A stretch of DNA of 64,000 nucleotides from Vigna angularis (Eukaryota > Streptophyta > Magnoliopsida > Fabales > Fabaceae): contig NC_068976.1 in the NCBI RefSeq assembly GCF_016808095.1, positions 888,001 through 952,000 on the forward strand, written 5' to 3'. Below, in pieces: positions 32,725 through 45,010 of the stretch. Position numbers and translations under genes: made by a program. The notes below the pieces were generated by a model. The model worked only from the letters and a program-made list of their open reading frames with translations, made no database searches and was not told the origin of the DNA. Position 1 is the first letter of the stretch; every line of letters starts with the position of its first letter.

Positions 32725-34402
32725 TCATGGTAGAAGGAATGCTAGTAGGACTTCATCGGAAAAGTCATCCTGCATCGGAATGTTATCTTTTCCCTTTTCA
32801 ATCCTACTAAGATGGTCAACTACTAAATTATGTGCCTCACTTCTGTCCTGTATAAGAGTCAACTTGTCCTTCTCATTCTTAACCATTGTGATTCCATATT
32901 TCTTGGGAACCACATGTATAAGGCTCACCCAAGTGCTGTTAGAATTAGGGTATATAATACTTGTTTGTAGCAACTTGGTGTCCTCTTTCTTTACAACCTT
33001 CATCAGTTGAGGATTCAGTCTTCTTTGAGGTTGTCTCACTGGTTTAGCATCCTCCTCCAAAAGTATTTTATCCATGCAAAAACAAGGCCTAATACTAGGA
33101 ATATCTACTAACGTCCATCCTATTGCTTTCTTGTGATCTCTGATAACCTATAATAGTTGTTTTTCCTGCTCATCAATAAGCAGTACAGATATAATAACAG
33201 GGAGTTTCCCATCCTTCTCAAGATAAGCATATTTCAAATGAGATGGTAAGAGTTTCAACTCCAAAATGTGTGGTTGTACCACAGATGGCAACATTTTACT
33301 GCCAAAGGTAATCTCAGTCACCTCAACATCACACTCGGATGCTAGAAAGGTATCATTTATTGACATCGCGTCCTCAATATCATCTGCTTTACAGTTTTCC
33401 TTGTCGTCCAAAATTAGGCACGACATATTTGAAAAAGAAAAATCCAAAGTTGGAGAAAAAGTTGAAAAAACGTCTAAGAAACTAAAAGAAAAATTGTTTA
33501 CAACATCACTTAATAACTCAATACAAAACAAAGAATGATCTTTAATTGGGTGCTTCCCAGCTTCCAACACGTTGAAACACATTTTCTCGTCTCCTATCTC
33601 CATTGTCAATGATCCTGCATGCATATCTATCTTGGTTCGTGTTGTCATCATGAAGGGTCTTCCCAAGATAAAATAGTTGTTGGACTGACTCCTTCATCAT
33701 CCTTCATATCCAAGATATAGAAATCTGTAGGAAAAATTAACTTGTCTACTCGGACAAGCACGTCCTCAAGCATACCTGCAGGGTTAACTGTGTTATGGTT
33801 GACCAGTTGAATGATCACATAAGTAGTCTTAAGAGGTCCTAGAGATAGAGAAGTAAACACTGATAAGGCATTACATTTATGGAAGTCCCTAAATTTAGCA
33901 TGGCATTGTCAAACTTTGAATTTCCAATAACACAAGGAACAAAAAACATACCTGGATCCCTGCATTTTCGCGATATTTCAATATGCTTCTTAATCAAACT
34001 TGACACATTTCTTCCAAAATTCACAACCTCATTATCCCTAATACGCCTTTTATTTGTGCAAAGTTCTTTCAAAAACTTGGCGTATTTAGGGATTTGTTTA
34101 ACAACATCTAGCAAGGGAATGTTGATCTCCACCTTTCTGAAAGTATTTAAAATCTCTTGGTCTAATTCCTCCATTTTTTTGTTTTTTGGCTTCAACCGAT
34201 TTGGATATGGAGGAGGTGGAGAATAAGATGAAGAAGAATTTTTGGAAGAAGAGTTAGAGGATACTAACCTGGATATATTAGTGGTAGTCTCATGTGATGG
34301 TTCACTTGGTCCTCCATTGTCATTAATTTGTGCTTCTTCTTTCTCCTTATCTTCATCCTCTTGGGCTCCTTCATGGCCTTCTACTTGCTTACTCGTTCTC
34401 AA
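32725..34402 (-). pseudogene. Athila-type protease and internally deleted pol
   Basis: On the minus strand: an acidic linker, the protease region (CVIGNSKFDNAMLNLGTSIN; the catalytic D of the usual LDLG is N), LGRPFM about 190 residues later with a break near 33655, then the RT N-terminus (LPSHLKYAYLEKDGKLPVII, AIGWTLVDI, WVSLIHVVPKK). After KNEKDKL the frame passes at once to RSEAHNLVVDHLSRIE, the end of RNase H. The RT catalytic core and most of RNase H are therefore missing, apparently without loss of frame, and no integrase follows. A stop after EQEKQLL (about 33150) separates two frames. Enzymatically dead. Confidence 0.85.
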
Positions 34403-35745
34403 AGTAATGCATTTACATTATGTGGGTTGATCACTGTTTTTGTGCAGGCAGTTTATTTGATTCCTTAGCCTCTAACTTTTCCACCCTTTGACTCAACTCT
34501 GCAATTGATTTCTTGATTTCTGAATTTTGCTCAACTATTGTCTTCATGAAATCTTGTAGTGACATTCTGGGTTGAGATTGTTGCCTTTGTTGAGGTGGAC
34601 CATAAGGTTGCATGTTCTACTGATACTTATTGGATGATGAATCATGATAATTTTGGTATGGTCTATTTCCTCCAAACATGTTTGCATCAAATGCTTGAGA
34701 TGGGTTTTCCATAGTAGTTTCCACCAAGTTAGGACATTCATCAGTGTACTGATAAGTTGAAACGCAAATTCCACATTTCTTAGCAATATTTGGAGTTGAG
34801 GTTGTAAACAAGCTCACAATTCCATCGAGTTTGCTCTCTATCTTATTCAATCTTTCATCTATCCTCTTTCCATCAACTGCATTATTTTCAATTTGATGTA
34901 CTCATTTCAACAAAGTCACTGAATTTTCTCTTGTTCCATACTGTTGATTGTCCACTTCCTTCCATTCTATTAGATCTATACCATCCTTTGGTGAAATTTC
35001 TAAGAAAGATCCTCCGCTTGCAGCATCTTTCCATGACCTATCAGTTGGACTTACGCCTTCATAAAAGCTTAGAATGAAATCTTCCATTTGGAGTTGACGA
35101 CATGAAGCACATAGTTTCTTGAATCTTTCCCAATATTCACTAAGATTCTCTTTATCTCTTTGTCTTATATCTTGAATTTCTCTGCAGATAGTTGATAATC
35201 TGGATGCAGGAAAATACTTTTCAAGAAAAAGTCTTTTTTATGGTTTCCCAATTTGTAATCCGTGTAGAGAGATAATACCATCAATCTTGAGCTTCTCCTT
35301 GAAGAGGAAAAGGAAAAGCTCTCATTTTAAGGCAATCTATTATGATCTTGGGAGATCTAAAATTTTCACACAACATGTGAAATTGTCTCAAGTGCTTGTG
35401 TGGATTCTCCCTTGATAACCCATTGAACTTTGCTAAGGCATTTAACAGGTCAAGTCTCAACTCCCACTCCTCATTAGGGTATTCAATGTTACTTCGGATA
35501 ACTGTATTGTGGGGGTGGCTAGCTGTCTGATAGTTCTTTGTGCCATTCTATTTGGTTTAGGATCAGGTAAAGGTAATGGTATATTTGTGATTGAAAATAA
35601 TGAAGGTGGTATGGCTTCAAATGTAGGAAGTGTTCCCAAAGTAGAACACCTAAATTTCAAACTTCTCCGCAGCTTACGCAAATTCCTTTCAATTTCTGGG
35701 TTAAATTGATAAAGTTTTCCAGGATAGCTTGAGTGATGCACTACG
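34403..35745 (-). pseudogene. Athila-type gag, several frameshifts
   Basis: Minus-strand pieces in order: FNPEIERNLRKLRR and LPDPKPNRMAQRTIRQLATP (the Athila/Calypso gag start), LRQFHMLCENFRSP, LKMRAFPFPLQ, FLEKYFPASRLSTI, ERFKKLCASC, ILSFYEGVSPTDRSWKDAAS, and a C-terminal piece with LQDFMKTIVEQNSEIKKSIA. They lie in different frames with stops between them. The primer site 370 bp upstream and the LTR beyond it are in the same orientation. Confidence 0.85.
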
Positions 35746-36111
35746 CAGTCTACTTGAGATTGTTTCTTTGTTTCTCACTTCTCTTTTTCTTTTGTTCTTG
35801 CTTTAGAGAAAGATTTCAAATAAGAGATAAGAGAGTCTTTGTTTGGGTCCACTCCTAGGAAAGAGAGGTGCGTCACAATGGACAACTTAAGTACCAAGTC
35901 TTTCTTAGCCAGCATAGATTCAAACTAGCCTCAAATACTTCTCAAGAGAAATTCTTAATTGAAAAAAGAACAAAGATTTTGCTAAAAATAAGAATAACTA
36001 AAAGCTACAAAATAACTCAAACTAAATTAAATGTATATGCAATAAATAAATAAAAAACAAATAAAGATAAAAATAAAATAAGAATCAAAATATTCAAAAT
36101 ACTAACCGTAT

Positions 36112-36129
36112 TCCCCGGCAACAGCGCCA
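36112..36129 (-). promoter_or_regulatory. Primer binding site, tRNA-Asp type, one mismatch
   Basis: On the minus strand TGGCGCTGTTGCCGGGGA differs at one base from the site at 4296-4313 (T for C). It lies four bases from the LTR edge at 36134. Confidence 0.85.
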
Positions 36130-36133
36130 AATT

Positions 36134-37648
36134 TGATACGCTGTCATTAAAGCTATCAAATTAATACTACTTTTCAAGCAACTTCAGTATTGCCAAGTCA
36201 GTAGTTAAGAAAGTAGATAGGGTTAAAGTAACCCTGAGTCGTCTCCCAACGAATACAGAATTGCTTTTCAATATTTCAATCTTATGAATGCTATGCAATG
36301 CTCAATAATGAAAGTGAGAAACTATGCTAATGGAATTAATGTTTGAAGCATGTTTGAAGAACAAAGAAGAAACCTAGAAACAATTATGATGAAATAAGTT
36401 AATTCCACTGTTTTTCCAAGATTGATTCATCATCGGTTATCCACAAATAATTGCTCAATTGATTATTGTTCAAGTTTCAAATTAATTAAAGTACATTCGT
36501 AACTAATTTGAGGGCGATCATGCAGTTAACCAAAGTAAATTCTCAATCAAATGCAAGACCTTTCTAGATTATTCACAATGAATTCAACCAAAGTACATTC
36601 TCAATCAAATTCTATTGTGTTTAATCATGTTTATTCTTAAATCTCCTAACAAAATTAAAAGCTAATTAATCAAAGTAAATTCTCAATTAAATATAGTTGC
36701 AATTATTATCACCAACCAAAGTACATTCTCAGTTGATAGTAAAAACTCGTTTAATCATATGAAAGTTCCTAACTTTAATCAAAGTAGATTCTCAAACAAA
36801 CCTAGAAACCCTTGAACTCATATAATTAATATGCATGTAGATTCAAACACGTTATGATACATGTAGATTCAATAATCAATAATCAAAAGAAACAATTGAA
36901 TTAATTCAACTTAACCTCAGAATCCATAATGAAATTATAATAGAGTTGACCTAGGAGCTTAGCCCTCCATGAATGGAGTAGAATACATGATGAAATAAAA
37001 TGAGAGGATTGATGGATGAATGCTTCCTAGTGGAGGAGTTTGAGGGAATGAATGAGTTATGTCTCCCCTAGGTCTCTTTATATAGGCTTGATTGGGCTTG
37101 GACTCTGGATCTTCTGTTGATAAGATCTTTTATCCTATATCTAATATCTTTCAAATATTCAACAAATTTAATCAGTTCTTGAGAATATTTGATAATATCT
37201 TTTCTAGATTCAAAATGATTTTGCAAATATTATCTTTTGACTTTTATTGATATAGTTAAATAAGGTAATTATTTAACAATATCAAACAAATTATCTTAAG
37301 ATATATTTTCCCCAAATTATCTTTTAAAATAAACTTGTTCAAAATTACATTTCAACCCTTTTTATTTTATTCAAAATTGCACAGAAGTTGAAAATTTTCC
37401 TCAATTGCACTTTAGCCTTTTCTTTCTTTTCAGAATTGCAATTCAAGCTTTAATTTCAGTTGCATCAACAAACATTAGACTATCCAAAAAAATTTATGCA
37501 ACTAAAATTACATTTTAAGCCTCTTTAATTCCCAAACCTGATAAAGCCAATCATGTAAAATCTTATTCAAATCAATCATTTAAGCACAATTATTCCATTA
37601 AATTTTTGAAATTAAATCTAAAATATGGGCATAAATATCCACTCATCA
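36134..37648 (-). mobile_element. 5' LTR of the inserted Athila-type element (1.52 kb)
   Basis: It pairs with 29885-31455. In plus coordinates it starts TGATACGCTGTC and ends CACTCATCA. Scattered substitutions and small indels separate the two LTRs, so the insertion is not recent. The outer edges (29884 and 37649) join copia coding sequence directly. Confidence 0.9.
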
Positions 37649-39722
37649 ACGTAGCAGATAGATCCAAATACTGGTAGGTGTTTAGCTGATGGCTTTCTTC
37701 CACTCCAAGCTTCAATAGGACTCTTGTCTTGGACTACCTTAGTTGGACATCTGTTTAAAGTGTAAATTGTAGTGTAGACTTCTTCAGCCCAAAAAGTGTT
37801 AAGGATACTTTTCTCTTTTAGCATTGATCTTGCCATCTTCATAATTGTGGGATTCTTTCTCTCTGACACGCCACTTTGTTGTGGAGTATATGCGACTATA
37901 AGGTTTCACTGTATGCCTTCATCTTCACAGAATTTGCCAAACTCACGAGATGTGTACTCCTTGCCACGATCACTTCTAAGTACTTTTATCTGTTTTCCAC
38001 TTTGCTTCTCAACAATGGTCTTGAATTTCTTGAATACCCCGAAGACTTCTGACTTTTCTTTTAAGAAATAGACCTATGTCATTCTAGAGAAGTCATCATT
38101 GAAGAGGATGAAATACATGTTGTTATGATGTGAAGGTGTTCTCATCGGTCTACAAACATTAGTATGAATCAACTCCAATAAGTCTTTTGCTTTCCATGCT
38201 TTGTCTGTCGAGAATGGTAATCAGTGTTGTTTATCGAGGAGACATCCTTCGCATGATTCATTATTCTCCTTCAAGCATGGAATATCTTTCATCATGTTTT
38301 TGTGATATAGAAGCTATAAGGCATGTGTTGAAGTGACCAAATCTTCTATGCCAAAGCCATGAGTCATCAACTTCTGCCTTCATGGCAATATTAGTTCAAG
38401 GTTTGAAGCTTATAGGACAACTTCTATTTCTCTGCTCCATTTTTACTTGGCCAATTTCTATCATTTTACTGTCATAAATTTTGCATGTATCTTTCTCAAA
38501 ATGAAGAGAATATCAATTCTCCATCATTTGGCCAATACTTAAAAGATTTTCTTTAAGATTGGGAACTAGTAAAACATCCTTGATGAATTTCGTACCTTTC
38601 TTTGTCTTCACCATGAAAGTTCCTTTGCCTCGGGAGTCCACTGTGGTGCCCTTTCCTAACTGAACTTTGACATTGACAGATTTATCAATGTCTTTGAAGA
38701 TGTTTTGATCTTTCGCCATGTGATTATTGCATCCACTATCCCAGTACCAACTTCCTTTTCCATTTGGAGATTCTTGATTGACGAAGAATAAGAATTTCTC
38801 TTGATTATGTTCTTCCGCAAAGTTTGCTTGATGCTTATTTTTATTACGACAATACTTCTCTACGTGACCAATTTTCTTACAATACTAACATTGAGGTTTT
38901 CCATGATGCCATCAATCTTTTTCCAAGTGACTTGTCTTTTTATAGATGTCATATGGAGGATATATTCCTTGATGAGTCATAAAGAAGCTTCTAGAATTTT
39001 CTTTATTTATAGAAATTTCTTCTCTACTTTTATTTCCTTCATATTCTTTATTTTAAGACCGCAATTTTAGTTTTGATTGAAAGAAATTTTCAACCGAGTA
39101 TTCTCCATGCCTTTTCAATCTTTGTTCATAAGCTTCAAGAGAGCCCATTAGTTGTATTATTGACAATGTAGCCAAATCTTTTGTTTGTCCAATCGTGGTT
39201 GCGATTGCATCATACTTTTGGGGAATAAAAATTAAAATTTTCTCAACGATTTTTTTGTCAAGAATATTTTCCCCAACGGCTCTCATCTGACTAACTATTT
39301 CTTTCATTCTAGAATAGTACTCTTTAATAGTCTCAGAATCCTTCATTCTTATTTATTCAAACTCTCGTCTTAGAGAATGAAGTTCAACATTGCATACCTC
39401 ATCAGTTCCTTGAAACTCCTCTTGTATTATGTTCCAAGCTTGCTTTGCACTTTTAACACCAATTATCCTTGAAAAAATTGTGTCATCAATTCCTTGTTGA
39501 AGAGCAAATAAAGCCCTTGAATCCTTCTGCTTGTTTTCCTTCAACTCCTTCTTTTGAGCTACAGTAAGAGTGGAAATGTCTTCTGGAATAGTGAACCCCT
39601 CTTCTATAATATCCCATAAATCTTGATAGCAGAAGAATGTCTTCATTTTGACACTCTAGAAATCATAATTCTCCTGTAAAAATAGGTACTGGAATTGATG
39701 ATGTTTGATTGGTAGCAGCCAT
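37649..39722 (-). pseudogene. Ty1/copia gag, protease and integrase start, decayed
   Basis: The gag start is the ATG at 39722 (MAATNQTSSIPVP). A 1-nt frameshift and a TAG near 39662 precede MKTFFCYQDLWDIIEEGF. UBN2-type gag follows (DTIFSRIIGVKSAKQAW, YSRMKEIVSQMRAVGE). The zinc knuckle near 38880 reads C-stop-YCKKIGHVEKYC. Then come the protease (WYWDSGCNNHM, about 38740), a GAG-pre-integrase-like part (LVPNLKENLLSIGQMM) and the integrase (SERKNPTIMKMARSMLKEK, YTLNRCPTK, VFGSICYV). The frame stops at the inserted element and resumes at 29884. Tork/Ale-like lineage placement is not attempted. Confidence 0.88.
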
Positions 39723-39815
39723 GAGTTGAGAAAATATGTTGGAAGTAGTATAAAATGAGTTATTGTTTTAAAGTAGTTGAAAATTTTATCTACGCCAGTA
39801 GATGATCAAACGTAG

Positions 39816-39827
39816 CTCTGGTACCAT
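39816..39827 (-). promoter_or_regulatory. Copia primer binding site, initiator tRNA-Met type
   Basis: On the minus strand TGGTACCAGAGC (usual form TGGTATCAGAGC) lies one base from the LTR at 39829. It defines 39829-40174 as the 5' LTR. Confidence 0.85.
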
Positions 39828-39828
39828 T

Positions 39829-40174
39829 GTTAGTATTTTGAGGTTGTGAAATGAATAATTGATGGTGTAGAGAAAATGTAGACATAGTGGAATGTAGAGA
39901 AAATGTTGAAGTAGTAGTTGGAAGAAGTGTTGTAGTTGTCTTAGTTGTTATAGATGTTAGTTTCTTACTTCAAATAATAGTATACATGGATATTTATAGA
40001 CTCCATGTCTCTTTCATGACTATTCTAGAAAATTCTAGCTAGAACTTAAGTAGAAAGTTCTAGACTTTCTACCTATGAAGAACTTTCTTGATTTTTTCTT
40101 CCTATCTTAGGTTTTTCTATAATATTCTAGAACTTGTATTACATTTCAAGTCTTCTATCTAAGAAGTTTCTACA
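39829..40174 (-). mobile_element. Copia 5' LTR (346 bp)
   Basis: In plus coordinates it runs TGTTAGTATTTTG to GTTTCTACA and matches the split copy at 26728-26814 plus 27811-27960. No convincing 5-bp target duplication was found at the outer edges. Confidence 0.85.
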
Positions 40175-41330
40175 TATATTTTATCATGCATTAGAACAAT
40201 CAGAATACAAAATTACTTAATTCAGTAATATTTATCATAATTAAGTGGACATAATAAGTTTCAGATGTTCCAAACTCAACACAATACTCTAAATTTCCAA
40301 CACCACTAAATACAATTAAATAAAGTTCATAACACTTCCAATTAATTTATTGCAATAGCTAGAGTACTAAAAAATAACTTTTAAATCAAGTTAGCATTAC
40401 AACAACTTACTTAGACCTCTAATCATCCAAATCACAAAAAATAACTTATTATAATCCACAAGATGATAGTAATTGAAACTGAACGTACCAGAATCAATAA
40501 TTAAAATGAACCAAAAATTAAACTACACCTCCCTTTAAATTAGCGCATCATTTATAATACATATAAAAACCAAAACTCAACCAACCTTCCCCAAAACAAT
40601 TTATCCACAACCAGAAATAAAAAAAAATAGCAAGACAAATCCTCCACAAATAATTCAAGCTCATGTATAATCCTTAACACTAAACAATTCTATATATATC
40701 AACCATCTATAACGAATAACGTCACAACATTTCAGAATCAATCAAAAGTCCATTAGTTCCCCATTTCTCATCTCCACGAACCATTTTCAACATCGTGGAC
40801 AACAACCCAAAATTTTTTTGCAAACATTATAAAAACACATGACATGACTAGAGTATCTCCCCATACCCGGGGTGTTTTCGTCATCTTCGCAAATAACTCT
40901 ACCCTTGACCACTCTCAATGATCACAGTTCTAGGATTTGGTCCAAAAGAGAGAAAAAACAAAATTGAAGAAGAAGAACTATGTCAACAGGGAAAGAATGG
41001 AGTAACTAAGATGACCTAGAAACCATAACCCCGTAGAGATGAAACGTTTTTTTATAATAAACTGATGTCTTACCTAAAGAAAAGATCAGATGCAAGATTG
41101 TCATTGAGATGGATGCAGGATTGTCGTTCAAAGAGCGAGGTAGGGCTGACGTTGAAAGGAACCCTGCAAAGGTGAACGCTACGAAACAAACACGAAACCG
41201 AGATAGGGTTACGAACCAAACAAGATCATGGAGAACGCTGCATAGGAAGCAAATGAGAATGCGACGGAGAACCCTATAGGAGAAGCAAAGGAGAACACTC
41301 GAAGAAGAGAACATGAGCAAGTGAAAATCT
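40175..41330. other. Intergenic or non-autonomous element sequence, no gene
   Basis: AT-rich to 40850, then a slightly more GC-rich part. A 104-codon frame at 41006-41320 (minus) has no family features and is not accepted. The region may belong to the non-autonomous element whose palindromic repeats follow. Confidence 0.4.
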
Positions 41331-41690
41331 TCTTTTCAACATTTTTTTAATAGTTCATCGACAAAGTGTATCTTAAAAATCGTTGTGTATTTTGTCTTAG
41401 ATAGATAGCGCTTTTTAAAAAAAAAGTGTTATCTATTGTGTAGAAATAGATAACGTTTTTTTCAAAAAGCGTTATCTATTGGTCTACTTTGAATTATGAG
41501 TAAAAAAAGTAATATTAATTACCTATACATAATGTTTTTCCAGGAAAGTAATATCTATTGTCATAGGCTTAGATAGCGCTTATTTAAAAAAACATTATCC
41601 ATTGTTCCGTACATTCATATATAGTTCTTATTTAAAAAAGTGATGACTATTAGGTGTTATCTATGGTCAGTTTTGTAGTTATGTGTATTC
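41331..41690. repeat. Palindromic sub-terminal repeats of a CACTA-like element
   Basis: Four or five diverged units of the form AGATAGCGCTTTTT-A/T-AAAAAGTGTTATCT lie near 41403-41437, 41446-41480, 41568-41608 and 41625-41665. Each is an imperfect inverted repeat. The right edge GTCAGTTTTGTAGTTATG resembles a decayed CACTA end (CACTACAAAA on the other strand). The left end of the element was not found. Confidence 0.5.
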
Positions 41691-42580
41691 TTGCTAATTG
41701 AAGTGAGTGCATTTAAACCTAGACTTTTCTGTATTTGAGCTGGCTTTAGGGTTATTTCCTTTTGTTTGACCTTGCTAGTTTCGATTATAAGCTATCATTA
41801 TTGTGTTGTCATGAGATTTCAGATTCACCTTTCAAAGTTGCTTGACGTAGCCTCTTAACGAATCAATCCATAATTCTCCAACTTTGGGACACGTTCTTTG
41901 CATAAAATCTCTCCACGATTTTGTTCAAACTCACCAACTAATCAAGTAAGAAATATGTACACCCTTTAGTCATCAAATAGATTTCTTGTAAATTGTAACA
42001 TATTCAGGAACTTTATGACCACTTTACACGATGATCTAATTCTTGAAAATTTCTTATCAGTTCTCTGTAATAATGCGAGAGAGGCCTACCACTATATTTG
42101 GTACTGAAGGACTTAAATTGACTTTATTCAATTTAGTCATAATATTTTTCTCTTATTCAATTTCATCATAATATTTGTCAGTTGTTTGAACAAATGTACT
42201 TTTTTACAAATGAATAGAGAGGAGATGTTAATAATAATTTTACAAGTATTGAATCTTGAATTGTCTCGTTGTACAAGTATCTGCAATCGTCGAAAGATTT
42301 CAGGATTTTAAGACGAAATTGACGTCAATATATATCTTCGAAGCAAGAAAAATGAAACTCCATGTTTAAATATAAGGCAATTGACGAAGAAACTTGGCAT
42401 CAATTTGTACAAAGTCGTACATCAAAGTCGTTGCAGGTAAATGTAGCAAAAATCATTCAATTCATCATTCACAACTTTATATCGTAACAATTGTTTTATT
42501 ATGTCACAGAAAATAAGGTCTAAAGCATAGGGTATAAATGCTCAAAATAAAAATCCAAACTTATTATCTCATGGTGGATA
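41691..42580. other. Sequence without a recognised gene
   Basis: AT-rich stretch leading into the transposase-related remnant. It may contain introns or decayed exons of that CACTA element. Nothing is recognisable by eye. Confidence 0.4.
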
Positions 42581-45010
42581 CAGGAAGCTTGAAGAGAAAA
42601 CAATCAAGCAGAAGTTGGACAGTAGGCTCCCACTTTTTGAGGGTCTCGTGAACCTCCTCCTCTATCACCACCATCTCGGCATGAGAAGTCAAAGTTAGCC
42701 CGTCTACGATCATGAGGCCCCTACACTTCTAATAGTGCTAGAGAAATATCAAAAAGAATTGTAAGATATTATTTCTCTTATTTTGACAAGATTTTTGTTA
42801 TACATATTGCATAGATCTTTAAAATAATTCTGAAGTTTTGTTATGATACATGACTTCTTGGTTGAGGAGAGCTCCCAAGGTCAATTCACTCAAGAAGGTT
42901 GTCAGGATATTTTTGCCATTGTTATTGGATGACATGAGCACCCATGGCAAGTGCGTGCTGCTGGAACTGGCATAGGCATTAGACAATTCTTTGGGAGTTC
43001 CTCACGTCACCCTATATACACATTCAGTCAAGAGTATGAACAAAGGCTGAAGTAGGATATTAGAAAGAAGGTCAAGGAGGAGTTGTACGTTGAAGTCACT
43101 TCAAAAGTAACTGAAAGGGTTATGCGCCAATTTTGGCAAGAGTTTGAGAGTTATGGCATTCGTTTGCAACCATCTCCTGTAGCGGAACATGTTGTGCCTC
43201 CCACAGGTAAACTTAATAATCATTTTTGTTTATTAATTTACTTTTTGTATAAGCTAACAATTAATTTGACAAGTAGAAGCGACAAAGAAAGTTGTTCAAC
43301 TCCAAGCGTCCCAAGGGACGACATAGACGAATCTCGTGGCTCATGGCACAATCTTTGAGCCAGTCACTCTAGTTCATGGTATGAAGCTAGGAGAAGATGA
43401 GGTGGTCACAGTTGATAAAATTGTTGTACCATATGTGTTTGGAAGAGACTCAGAGATCTCGTTGTAAGCAAGATGTTCAGGAGCTTGTGTCGAGGAGAGA
43501 AAAACTTAATGATACCATCATTCAGTTGTGGATAATGTAAGCCTATGAACACTTATTTATATAAAATTGATTTATCAAGTTACTTATATCAAATCATTTC
43601 TTGATTTCAGGTATTTGTTTGGTGTAACTAACAAGATGGGGTTCAATGATGTATATGGGTTCATTGACCCCAAAATGACTCACGAAGGAAATAAATTTGA
43701 TGATCACTAGTACAAAAACAACGTACAACGTCGAATATTTTGGGCCTTTCACGTTGAATTCGAGAATGACGTCATATCAAGAGACGTTAAATTGACGTCG
43801 AATTTAAAAAATTGGACGTTAAATTTAACGTCGAAGTTTATCAATAAATGACGTTAATTAATTTTTTTAATTAATTGTGATCCTTTTTTACAACTCTACG
43901 AGACCTGAAAATCAGAAAAATAACAAATTTTAGTTTTTGGTATTTTGTAAAGCATGAACTATGAACGTGTAATATAGTATCAACAACAAACAACAATGAC
44001 ACACAACAAACAAGTTCAATCAACAACAAAGAAGTTCAACCAAACAACAACAACAACAAACAAGTTCAACCAAACAACAACAAACAAGTTCAAAAAATAA
44101 CAACAAACAAGTTCAACAAATAAGTTCTTCAAAACGAAAACGAAAACAAAAACTAACCTTGGTTCATCGGAATAAAGTGTTGCCACAAGTGAGAGAGAAA
44201 GCAAAATGTGCCTATGAAAGATAGGAACATGAAAATACTCGGCCAAAACAAACGAAAATCATACCTAAAGTAATAAATTAACATGCATTTGTATCAAATG
44301 AAAAAAGATTACATGTGATGGTCGTCAAACTTCGTTCGAGAAAAGTTTGAGCAGAGAAGAGGGTCTCACGCGCTAAGATAAAGTGAATGAATTTTCAATC
44401 TCCCGCTCAAATTTTTATTGAATTCCATAACCTTTTGACGTATGACGTTGGGGCATTCGACGTTTTATATCCTTTTACATCGAATTACAATTCTAAACGA
44501 CGTTTAATAATTGCATCTATTTACAAAAATGTCACCGGTCATTTTTAACGTTCGCTATTGAGTGGTTTGACGTTGAACGCGTGAGGTTATATGTTGTTTT
44601 TGCATTAATAGATATCCAAGCATACATCACTAGTTGTTTTGAAATGGGGAAGAAGCTATATATTTTATCCCTTATATAGTTGGGTAAGTGAAGTTTTTTA
44701 ATTCTAAACCTTCATTTGTGATTTTAGTATATAACAATTAAGTTATTACCAATTTCAAGCAGCATTAGCAGCTACTTGTGGTTTCCATAACGGAGAACAT
44801 TGTTGTATAGTTTTGTTCATTGCACAAGTCTCCTCCCAACCCTCTCAAACAAGTAGTAGATTGGTAAGAACCTCCATGTTTGCACTTTCTTTCTTATATA
44901 AATGTGCTTTAATGCCATTTATTTAATCGTTTTCTTGCAGCACATATGATGTTGTCTGGGAGATCAACTGCTAAAGCCAAAAAGCTTGCATGGTTGACCC
45001 TTAAGGTTTG
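42581..45010 (+). pseudogene. CACTA (En/Spm) transposase_24/Ulp1-protease-like remnant
   Basis: Pieces in order on the plus strand: HDFLVEESSQGQFTQEGCQD, EHPWQVRAAGTGIGIRQFFG (from about 42850), then VTERVMRQFWQEFESYGIRL at 43107-43166, LVAHGTIFEP and VHGMKLGEDEVVVTVDKIVV (frames shift), and VQELVSRREKLNDTIIQLW. After an intron-like gap comes YLFGVTNKMGFNDVYGFIDP. The reading is broken at 43705 by a smaller CACTA insertion and resumes at 44611 with DIQAYITSCFEMGKKLYIL, then QLLVVSITENIVV and FCSLHKSPPNPLKQVVD, the Ulp1 (C48) protease-like part seen next to En/Spm transposases. Stops occur within these pieces. Inactive. Confidence 0.65.
43705..44610. mobile_element. Non-autonomous CACTA element (906 bp) with TSD GAT
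   Basis: The left end is CACTAGTACAAAAACAAC; the right end, reversed, is TATTAATGCAAAAACAAC, with the differing positions being transitions. A 3-bp duplication GAT lies at 43702-43704 and 44611-44613, as expected for CACTA. Sub-terminal ACGTC/GACGTTAA words are frequent at both ends. Internally there are CAACAAACAAGTTCAA repeats (43980-44120). It carries no coding sequence. Confidence 0.85.

Noticed and set aside
41006..41320. 104-codon minus-strand frame with hydrophobic stretches
   Set aside because: No recognised family, no clear promoter or splice context, within probable element sequence.
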